From the NCBI GenBank assembly GCA_032358255.1, contig JAULBX010027938.1, positions 146,782 through 210,781 on the forward strand: a stretch of 64,000 bases of DNA, given 5' to 3'. Below the pieces are notes generated by a model that had not been told where the DNA came from, did no database searches, and saw nothing but the letters and a program-made list of their open reading frames with translations. The translations under genes and the position numbers were made by a program. Positions within the stretch are counted from its first letter, which is position 1. Each line of letters starts with the position of its first letter. This DNA comes from Heterotrichella gracilis (taxonomy: Eukaryota > Sar > Xanthophyceae > Tribonematales > Xanthonemataceae). Below are positions 46,814 to 56,332 of the stretch, piece after piece.

Positions 46814-48338
46814 TGGGGAGGGTCAAGGGGAGCGTTTTTCTGTAGTTGGTTGCCTCGGATTTTAGCCATTGGACCCATTTTCGGCGCATTTCTGCGGGCC
46901 GTAACCGATAGGCAGGACCAGCAGATCCAGTGCAGGTGTGGGGCCAAGGGGTGTGGGCGCGGGGGCGCGGGGGAGGGGCGTCTTTCCCCTCATTTTCCAC
47001 CTCGCATTTTAGGCGTTAAAGCCATATTTCTGCCTCTCATTGGTACATGGCAGCCGCTGTAGTCCCCTTTTTACCCCCTTTAGCTTGTTTAGGCATGATA
47101 TCTTTTCACTCGTTAGAACTTAGCACAACTACCCAGGCCGGTGGTGTGTGCAGCCGCTTGGAAACCAACAGCTGACGTCCGCGCCATGGCGAGTGGGCTG
47201 GTGGAAAGTGGGACCAGGTGACAGGGTTTGGTATACTACATATGATTATGAAATGCAACCACGCTGATCTGGCTTTGTTGCCGGTATGCATGTAATAGAT
47301 AAAGCAACCATGGTATGGCCCGTCAACTTCACACCAAGCGAGTCTTAGGACTCAGGAGCAAGACTAAGGAACCTGGTGGCACTTGCTGTGTAGATGCTGC
47401 TGAGGTACCTGTGTAAACTTCATCTGGTAGCAAATGAGCAAGGTGTTCAAAATAGGCATACACGGATCATCTTGGCATGCCCCTGCATTGGAGCTGCAAG
47501 CTGCCAGCACCCGAAAGAGTGTTGCTGATAGAGTGCTACAGCTACAACAGCGCAATTCAACTTTGCAAGACTGCCCCAACAATGGACTGAAGACGCAATA
47601 GCACCTAGTAGCATAGTTGGGAACATCCCTGCAAGTTGTGACGCTTTGTGATGCGAGCATAAAAAGTCAAAGGCTGTCTGCCAGTGAGGCATGCCCTGGC
47701 ATTTCAAACAGGCCTATAATAAACTGGTATTACTGACAGAAATGCACACAGCTATCGTGCATATGATAGTCTCCCCTCCAAAAGCTGCAACATATACCTG
47801 ACCTGACCGCACTAACTCTTCACTGGAGGAAGGAACAGCTTCGTGCCCGGTGAACCTCAGTTCCACTGTTTGTAGAACCATGGCTGCATGTAGCAGCTTT
47901 TACAAGTGTGCAGAATCACTCCACACACGTGTAAAAGTTGCCACACACAGCAATGGTACGTCAACCAACTGGTACTGGGGTTTACCAGGCACTACGTAAT
48001 TCCTCCCTCCCCCCCACCAATGCTCACCGCCCCACCCACCCCCCGACCCCGTCCATCACCCCCGGGCCCTCCTCCAAAGTACTTCCCCCCTGCAGCAGGG
48101 GCATGCCAGGTGGCGCCAGCTGACCGCGCCAGCTCAACTGTCAGTCAACACCAGCTCAACTGACCCCACTAGCTGACCACATATGCCCCAGGTGACAACA
48201 TGGCTCCAGCTAATTACGCTACACATCCACACCCGCTCCCGCTGACCGCACCAACTGACCCCATCACCCGCTCCGCGAAACCACGCCAGCATATTGCACC
48301 CGGCTGCAGGGTGTATTCCCCCCTCCCCCCTGGTCCCT
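46814..48338. other. Convergent spacer
   Basis: 46895-46960 is a further copy of the post-SET coding end (DQQIQCRCGAKGCG) beyond the stop codon. The rest, including the pyrimidine-rich stretch at 48000-48090, shows no gene. Confidence 0.5.
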
Positions 48339-48882
48339 TCACACCTTGTCCAGCAGGTCCAACACGTCTTCTGCATCCTCCCTGTGTACCCAGAGGAGCA
48401 GCTCCCGCCATGCAGCACTGTTCTCTTCCTGAGCACTGACCGCCTCACACAGGGTAAGCAGGTCCAGGGGTTGCGCAGCCGCTGCCTTTTCCAGTGGCGT
48501 GGTGGACCCACCACTACCATACCTGGTAAGGCGCACTGCTTGCTCAGAGAGCTCCAAGCTAGCAAACTCAGCCCGTTTGGTACTCAGCAGGTCCTCCATC
48601 AGGGAGTTGTAGGTGGGCTTCTCCTCTTGTTTGAGCGGGCTACCACGCACCTTGAGCACGAATTGCTCCCCTGCCAGTAGCCATGAGCTTGCGCAGTTGG
48701 AGTGTCTGTGCAAACTTCGTTTGCTTTTGCTGGGCTGCAATGAAGTTTTCAACCTCTTCAGCTGTTCGTGCTATGGCTGTTTGAAGGGCTTTAACTCCGG
48801 CCTCCAGGTCGTCTATGCGGATCTTGTTGGGTTTGAGAGGCGCAGGGTGCTCGAGAAACACATTAGCTATTTCCAGCCCCAT
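48339..48882 (-). CDS. Helical/coiled-coil protein, unrecognised; reading frame changes once
   Basis: Two overlapping minus-strand frames look coding. The first (48882 to about 48690) reads MGLEIANVFLEHPAPLKPNK, then a helical KALQTAIARTAEEVENFIAA. The second (about 48675 to 48339) reads EQFVLKVRGSPLKQEEKPTY, then LLSTKRAEFASLELSEQAVR, LDLLTLCEAVSAQEENSAAW and DAEDVLDLLDKV-stop. Between them lies either a very short intron without a standard GT donor or a real frameshift. A GTATGG donor near 48520 may also split the second part. Upstream, MPFNFESAGAQALTR at 49186-49142 could be the first exon. No known family is recognised. Confidence 0.4.
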
Positions 48883-49697
48883 ATCGACCAGAAGTAAGAA
48901 AATCACACACAAGTGCAGTGACGAACAGCAATTAACTACTCGCCCATGTCAATTCGGCCACATCAAGCATACTGCATGGTTTGTGGACCTGCTATGTCTG
49001 CGTAGTGATTGAGAAGTGAGGCCTAGTGTGCACTTGTCTAAGTGCAAGCGTGGATAAAGGCGGACAGCAAAGTGGGTGTGTGGAGTACATGCATGCATAT
49101 GCAAGCTCCTCGTTGTTCTTAGTCCTATTATATCTCATCACCCTTGTTAGGGCCTGCGCCCCAGCGCTTTCAAAATTGAATGGCACTTTGTGAGACCTTC
49201 AACTGTCTCCACCGTGAACAACAGTTGTACACATTACTAATCGCCTGGTACAACGACAGTGGCCAGTTGTCCCGCATTGAAATGACCTGAGTTACATCTA
49301 CGGAACGCTATCTTGCCAACCTGCCAACCATGGCACACATATCAGCCACCCATGACCTGCACAACATGGAACGCGCATTGTCGCAATGCTGCAATAAAAC
49401 AAGCCTCTCCCACCAAAATGTTAGTGGTGTCAGTTCTTCTTGTACACCCACCCACTGCCTTTCACCAGAGCAGCCCTACCAGGCGCACAGAACCTGCATC
49501 ATGCTTGCACTCTCGAAGGCTACAGCAGCCCTATGCAAGGTCATGCAAAGCATCCTCCTCACCCTGCCTCAGCACCTACCCTGCCCAGCACCGCACAAAG
49601 CATCCAGCGGCTGCTCAACACAAGCCCCTTAGCACATGCCCCAAAGTCATCGCTTGCGCCCTCGAGCCCAAAATAGGGTCACACAAAAGACCCTTCT
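48883..49697. other. Spacer between two minus-strand genes
   Basis: This is upstream of the helical-protein gene and downstream of HMG-CoA lyase. It contains a TGCATGCATATGCA word near 49090. The + strand frames at 49313-49676 are Pro/His/Ala-rich without splice or family support. Confidence 0.4.
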
Positions 49698-52666
49698 TCA
49701 TGCTGCCTCAGCACCCGCACTGGCCGCCGCACGCGCACGCATGCCCAGCAGCGCCACAGCCACCCGCGATTGCCCCGGCCTGCCTAGCACCCCGGAAATC
49801 ATTTCGCTTGCATCCAGCAGCTCGTCCAAGTCCACCCCGTGGCGCACGCCCAGGCCGTTGAGCATGTACACCAAGTCCTCGGTAGCCAGGTTGCCTTAAT
49901 AGCACAGCACGTGTGAGCCGTGGAAAGTGAGAAAAAGTGCTTATATCATACGTCAATTTAGCAGATGTGCGAGACGCTGGTGGGCAAGTTGCCTGCCTTC
50001 AAAGCACAGCACAATGTCCACCATGGGTTCCTGCAGACTGGCAAATCTGATGGATTTTGCTGCTCAAAATCTAGGCCATTCAGCATATGTATGAGTCAGC
50101 CCCTTCTCATATATCCACACTTATTAGACACCCCTCTTCCCCCGCACCCCTCACCCGTTACCCCCTGTGCAAGGGGGCACCTCACAGCATGTACATGAGA
50201 AACATCTTAAGGTTCTTATCTCCCCACGCACCCCTTCCCTTGGCCCCCCCCACCCACCTGTCGCGCCCTGTGCAAAGGGGCACCCCCCCAGCCCCGCCAC
50301 GCTGGAGTCAAACACCCTCACCCCCAGCTGCATGGAGGCCAGTACATTTGCCAGCGCCTGACCATATGTGTCGTGCAGGTGCGCAGCCAGGTGGGACACG
50401 GGGATCTGGCGCAGGCATGCCTGCAGGGGGTGACAAGGGGGAAGATTTACTTGAAGATACCACGTAAATCAATTACTTATGATTGTCAGAGGCCTGATAC
50501 CTACCAGACATACTTTGGTGAGCTGTGTGAATTCATATCTGCATAGAGCGGATGGTTTCCAGGGGATGAAACCTAAAGGCACCCCACCTGGAACATTGCC
50601 GTGACTGAGGCCGGTGTGCCCACCCCCGTGGTGTCGCTCATTGACACCTCGTAGCACCCCATGGCGTGGAGCGCAACACCCACGTCGGCCGCAGCCTCGG
50701 GGCTCACCTCGCCCTGCGCCAAGGAAAAGGAAAGAGTGTCATGAGTAAGAAATATACACCGAATGAAATGACTTTAGCTTAATATATGAAACACATAATT
50801 AAAATGCAATTAATGCAATCATCGACTATAATAATCCAAAATTGTTTGATACAAAAATTACGAATAACAATAAAGCAACATCGTATCCAGCCTGTACTTG
50901 AACCACCATGAGGGGAGTGGAGTTACAAAGGCCTACCAATAATCTCTCGTCCACCATTGTGGGCATATACACGCGGTGATCACAACCCCACCTGGTATGG
51001 GCAGCCCACCACTGTGGACACATAACCCCGCACAGCCATCCCCTCCTGCTTGGCTGCACCAACCACATCCTCAATCTTGTGAAGCGACTCCCCTATGGTG
51101 CAGTTGAGGTTGCGCTTGTTGAACGCCTCCGATGCGGCCACAAAGACAGAAATGTCCTTCACTCCGGCCTTGACGGCGCCCTCAAAACCCTACACAAGGG
51201 TAAACAGGGCCACTCAATACCCTACACAAGGGTAAGCAGCCATGCCCAACGCCATCAAAATATTATACATGGTAAAAGCGCTGCATAACCATACCCAAGG
51301 GCATCATCCCTCCAAACCCTCCACAAGTGTAAGTACCCTACGACTACACGCAAGGAGATGCACGTGTGCGCCGTGTGTGTGTGCATTGGCGTGTGTGCAG
51401 GTTTGTGCCCTCCACGCTAAGGGAATTTACGCAAGGAGAAGCCTGATATGCGCCATGTGTGTGCATTGGCGTGTGTGGGTGGAGATTTGGCCCTCCTCGC
51501 GCAAACCTTCCCATTGCTGGCAACTCACTTCCCCCACCTTCCTGTTTGGCACCAGCACATTCCACCCCCATTCCCAGCCCCACGCTCACACCTGGTGACC
51601 CCACCCCACCCGCTCCCCCCACCTTCATGTTTGGCACCAGTACGGGGAAGCGCACCCCCTGCCTGGGCGCCACCCTGCGCACCACCTCAGCCGCATCCGC
51701 CAGCTGCAACACGAGTTTGAGCAAGGCAAATCTGGTGGCCTCTACACCCAAAATCCCACCTCCACCGCCACCTTACCATTCACACTGTACCAGCACACTC
51801 CACCCTCACCACCCCCACCTTCATGTTTGGCACCAGTACGGGGAAGCGCACCCCCTGCCTGGGCGCCACCCTGCGCACCACCTCAGCCGCATCCGCCAGC
51901 TGCGGCACCCACTTTGGCGACACAAAGCTGGTGGTCTCCACGAAGGGCAGGCCAGCGGCTGCCAGCCTGTTGATGAGGTCGACCTTCACATCGGTGGGGA
52001 CCTGTGGGAGGGTGTGGCGTAGGGTTTTTAAGCAAGGGTTTAGGACATTGGCTCTTTATATCTCTCAATCCACACAGGTTAACCTTCAACCGGTCCTCCT
52101 GTTCTTTTCCCTTGGGTACGTGAGGGCAGGGGGAAACCAACAGGTCAGCGGTGGGCCAGCGCTAACCCTAGAACACCCTAGGAAACTAGACTGCCCCCGT
52201 GTGTGTGTTGGCGTAAAATGAAGCAGCAGTGCCCTGCCAAGCCCCAATGAGCAGCTCTATTTCTTTGTGATGCTATTTGTGAGGGCTGAGGGTGAGCAAA
52301 CAACTTTACCTGGTTGGGCTCGTTTTGCAGGCCGTCCCGGGGACCCACTTCTACAATAGTGACAGACTCGGGCAGGTGCTGCGGGGCGTTGACAATAGAG
52401 TTAAGTGGAGGGAACTGCAAACGATGTGCCCTGTCAAACCTTGCATAAGGCAGATTACTTAAAGTATCCATACTGGAATTATGGCGCGGCATGCCATTTG
52501 CATGCAGCCCAGGACAACGCCCATCACACGTCAGACAACCATCTAGCGCTAGAAGACTTGCAAAAGTACTGTACTGCATACCAGGTTGGCCTGTTGGGCA
52601 AACCCTCTTCGTTGACGGGCGCCGCTGTTTCCTACTCGCCACTGGTGCAGTGCCGATACCAAGCAC
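49698..52666 (-). CDS. Hydroxymethylglutaryl-CoA lyase
   Basis: Six exons (52666-52310, 52001-51819, 51189-50992, 50713-50588, 50420-50258, 49894-49698) join in frame to 407 residues. The enzyme splits HMG-CoA to acetyl-CoA and acetoacetate, the last step of leucine breakdown, usually in mitochondria. Conserved blocks appear in order: [15 protein letters not shown] (catalytic Arg-Asp), [87 protein letters not shown] (metal-binding His-x-His), [20 protein letters not shown] (signature with active-site Cys) and [12 protein letters not shown]. The long N-terminus is basic and Ser/Arg-rich, as expected for a mitochondrial leader. The start could instead be the Met at about 52468. Confidence 0.92.
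51616..51903 (-). repeat. Apparently identical 91-bp copy of an HMG-CoA lyase exon end
   Basis: 51616-51706 and 51813-51903 appear identical base for base at an offset of 197. The block encodes [20 protein letters not shown], then VLVPNMK and the GTGGGGG donor. The copy lies in the downstream intron and continues into unrelated sequence, so it is a recent duplication. Confidence 0.92.
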
Positions 52667-52977
52667 CTCTTAGACATACCCAACCAGCTGAGCATGCACA
52701 GTTCGAACCAGATTAGATGCCACTAGGCCGTCGGTATGTTGTGGTACTAGTGTAAACGAACGGCGTGCAAGGTAGTCACTGTCGTAAAAGTTGGGATGAC
52801 CTGTTCACAGTGACAACTTGGGTGGAGCAGCTATTGCAGGTGTATCGAGTTACAGCACCTGATAGCGGTAGCGAACTTATCAGCAACGAGGGAGGGTGTT
52901 GCAGAGTTGCTTTGTGCGGTATGCAGCGTGTATAACAGCGCCAGCAGGATAATGCATGCAGACATGCACGCACCCTG

Positions 52978-53542
52978 GGGTGAGCAATAGGAAAGCCAAA
53001 GGGGAGGAAAATGGCCAGGATTTTCACTGGTGTGTCTCCACTGGATGATGAAATTCTGGTGACCAATAAGCTGAGCAGAAGAGCAGTGCCCCAAAAGCAT
53101 TAAACACCAAAGGGCAAACTTCAGATCTGGGACTGGCAGGCCCTGACTGACGCAAAATGGTCCTTTTTTGAAGCAAAACAAAGCAGTCTTAAAAAAAATG
53201 CTGACGGCGGGCAAGGTACTTACGAATAGCCACCATCAAGCCACAGATGAGGAAAAACCTTTGTACAGGGTACCAGTCCTGAAAGACATTCCAGATGCCC
53301 ACCAACGGCAAGAAGCCTGTCAACCCATGAATACCATACTGCACTGCCATCGCCACGTGCTGTTTTGGTCAGCTGAAGACCCCAGCCATACCAACCATTC
53401 CAAACACAAGCACAGCTGCGGGCGGCAGCAGAAATGACTTGAGTACGCTGTTTGCAGCCTGGATCGATGTGAGGGCTGCCGTGACCTGTACCATCCAGAA
53501 CACAGTCAGTAAAACCACCCCTGTGCCGTTCTTATCCTCCAT
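52978..53542 (-). CDS. Putative multi-pass membrane protein (3' end unresolved)
   Basis: A Met at 53542 starts exon 1 (to 53392: MEDKNGTGVVLLTVFWMVQV, TAALTSIQAANSVLKSF, LLPPAAVLVFGMV). Exon 2 (53343-53224) follows in phase with YGIHGLTGFLPLVGIWNVFQ, DWYPVQRFF and LICGLMVAI. A third piece (about 53130 to 52978) can continue as LKFALWCLMLLGHCSSAQLI. At least three hydrophobic helices are visible. There is no signal peptide and no family is recognised. The exon after 52978 and the stop codon were not found, so the coordinates are partial. Confidence 0.45.
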
Positions 53543-53804
53543 GAGAAAACAGTGACGTTTTTCACACAAAAAATACTTGACGCATGCACGCAGACGACAA
53601 GGCATGCGCAATGATTGATCATATTTTATAGAAATGTATGCATCATAATAATTTGCAATTGGGATGCCAAACCTTCATTCCTGTATCATGCAACTTGATA
53701 CTTCATATCATCTGGCCACCTACAATTGAACCATGCTCATGCAATATAAGTTTTTACACCAGGCCGGCAATGTAAATCTTTACGCCGGCGCTCAGCGTCT
53801 TGCC

Positions 53805-55315
53805 TTAGGGTTTAGGGCTCATTATTTTAGGGTTGAGAGTTGCAACTTGGCTGCTTACCTGGCGCTCGGTGTCTTCGAGGCTGCCCGAATTGTCGATCAG
53901 GGTGCTTGCCAGGGCCTTTTTGCTGCCAGCTGGCATTTGAGAGCTGATCTTGGCCTCAGCCATGGCCCTGGTGCACTGGTCGCGATCCATCACCCGCTTA
54001 ACCTGCGCATGAACAATGGTTCAAAAATGGTTTTTAGGGATGCATTAAGATCTGCACATTTCCACACGTGCATGTGGGTTCACTAATTTACAAAACAATG
54101 ACAAAGGGTGATCAACCCACACGATAAGAAGCAACAATCAAAACAAAGTATTCATTGCTGAGAAGCACATGGCATCACTCTGTCCAATAACAATAATCAG
54201 CAACACAAAACGCCAGCACCAACCGCATACCCATCACCCCACCTGAGTGTCATGCTCGCACCACACCAGCCATGTGCGCATCATGAGGCGGTGGCTGCTG
54301 CTTTCAAACAGCAGCGGCATGTCAACTACCTGCAAGGGGCACACAATATTATCATGTTAAGTTTATTCCCCCAATAAGTGTAATTTGATTAGAAGTGTAA
54401 CTTGATCACAGCCTGCAAAGGGTAAAATAGGTAAGGACATTTTTTTTGTGTGTGTAGATGTTGTGTAAAACTATTGGTCTAAAAATTTCTTACTCCAGGT
54501 TCCACATTTAGGGTTTAGGGTGCGTGCATCTGCCTATGTCTATAGATAAAAATATTGTTATAAAAATTTCTTACTCCAGGTTCCACCTATAGGGCTTGGG
54601 GCACTCACCAAGAGCGGTGTGAGTGTGATCCACGCCATGAGTATCTGCCTTGCAAGCTCCAGAGCCACCGCAGGGTGTGTTGCCTTGTTCAGCTTGCGGC
54701 GCGCAGCGGCGTCTGTGAAGGCAAGCGACCCCAGGGCGTCCCGGTCTATCTCACCGTCTGCCTGCAGGATGTTGTTCCCAAAGGCTGACACCACGCGGCG
54801 ATACCCCCACTTGCCCTGCACAGGCAGCTTGATCAGCCTGGGGACTGCTCTGTTGTAGGGTGGAATCTTTTCCCAGCTGGCCAGCGCTCAGCCCCACAGG
54901 GGAGTAGAGGGGAGAAAAGGGCTGACGTTATGCCAAGTCAAATGGCATTTTATAGTGTGAGTATTATTGAAAGGCGAAAGGCGGCCGTCATGCCAAGGCT
55001 GTCATGGGCTTACCTTCTTCACAACCTCCTCTGCTATCTCGTTGCCTAAACCCTAAACGACGAGGGTACATCGCCTAAACCCTAATCCCTGTACTTGTTA
55101 TGATGCCATGTCAACGCACGTTATGTTATCGTGTGCACAAACTTACACTGAAAGACGGGAGGGGCAGTATCAGCCTGACTGCCTGGGCTCACCTTCTTCA
55201 CCACCTCCTTTGCTATCTCGTCGCAGTCGATCACCGCCACCCCCCTGCGACGCAGCATGGTCGTCACCGCTGACTTGCCACAGGCGATGCCTCCCGATAA
55301 TCCGACCAACTTCAT
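53805..55315 (-). CDS. Dephospho-CoA kinase
   Basis: Four exons (55315-55193, 54866-54609, 54329-54243, 54002-53805) join in phase 0 to 221 residues, the normal CoaE size. The enzyme phosphorylates the ribose 3'-OH of dephospho-CoA, the last step of coenzyme A synthesis. Visible motifs are the P-loop GLSGGIACGKSAVTTMLRRRG, VIDCDEIAKEVV, ADGEIDRDALGSLAFTDAAA, NKATHPAV, the core VVDMPLLFES with WLVWCEHDTQVKRVMDRDQ, and IDNSGSLEDTERQ at the end. The stop used here (TAA at 53807-53805) lies in a CCCTAAACCCTAA run reached by reading through a GTAAGC donor-like sequence after ERQ. A further exon is possible but was not found. Confidence 0.88.
55005..55050 (-). repeat. Copy of CoaE exon 1 end
   Basis: TACCTTCTTCACAACCTCCT and following bases repeat the end of exon 1 (coding CDEIAKEVVKK) and its donor, with a few changes, about 150 bases into the intron. 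An AACCCTAAAC run follows directly. Confidence 0.8.
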
Positions 55316-56332
55316 GTTGCTGACTTGGCTTTGCAAAGGATGTTGTTGGCCAAGTGTGCTTGAGGATGTTGTTACTGCAGTTGGTCAACAGCTGGGGGTG
55401 TGAGTACCCAAAGGAACCCACGTTGCCAGTGAAGGCTGGGTCAGTGGTACGTTCTGGTTTGCTGTTGTTGGCTGCTAGCTGATATGTGAGTCCTTATTTC
55501 ACGTACAGATTGTGGTACTCATGGACAACACTTGCTGGGTGAGTGCCATATGCATGCATGAGTGACATGCGGAGGGTTCAAACCCGATTCAACACAGTGC
55601 CGCTTACATGTTTTATTGAGTATCAGAACACGAGTAAGAGATAAACATGTAAGCTTGAATCATTGGGTGCCTTTGGGTCGCGGTTAGCAAAGTGCATGCA
55701 TGCGTTTCTCGCAACCAGAAGTGTATGACTCACGATGAAATACTTCTGGTTGCGAGAAACGAAGATTACACAAGGGTTGAACTTGAGCTTTTTGCGGAAA
55801 CTTGACTAAGTTGCTCATGCAGTGCTCAGGGATTTTCTTCCTGCAACTTTAGGAAGTATCTGTGACAGATGTATCTCCAGAGCTCACACATATGCACGCT
55901 GGACCCTCTGCACTTGCTGCCAATGCATGCATGCATATGTGCGACTTATGACTCAGCGCCCAGGAGACCCCCGTGTGCGTCGCAGAGTGGCATATTCGTT
56001 GTATTGTCCCACCGCGACAACAGCTTGGCATTTATGCTCGGTGGTTGTCACCTTGGCTTCCAGTCAGCCTAGACGAAGCTAGAGAAAAAAGCAGCCTGCA
56101 ACGCTCCCACGGTCCACCCTTCCATAAACTGCCAGCGCTGCATCATCCTTAGCAACTCATAAAAAACTGCTACGCTTTGTGTCAAACTGCCACACACATG
56201 CATGGGGTGCCACACCCAGAAGGCAGAAGGCAACGAGTTTGTGACTTGCGCATGCATGCATTGTGCCCCAGCCAAACGGTGATACGCCCCCTGAAGTAGC
56301 CTTAAGCCTCAACCTGGCAATACGCAGCTGCG
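55316..56332. other. Divergent spacer between CoaE and TLDc genes
   Basis: Promoter region for both genes. It contains the perfect hairpin at 55703-55761 and several TGCATGCATG words (55551, 55693, 55925, 56253). No exon was recognised. Confidence 0.5.
55703..55761. repeat. Perfect 20-bp inverted repeat with 19-base loop
   Basis: CGTTTCTCGCAACCAGAAGT at 55703-55722 is matched by its exact complement at 55742-55761. It lies in the divergent spacer and belongs to no coding frame. Confidence 0.9.

Noticed and set aside
43451-48339. Exon echoes as ordinary alternative exons
   Set aside because: Most copies lose frame or meet a stop exactly where homology ends, and many lack one of the two splice sites, so duplication relics explain them better. 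The 34-codon pair at 15812-16206 is the exception kept as a candidate.
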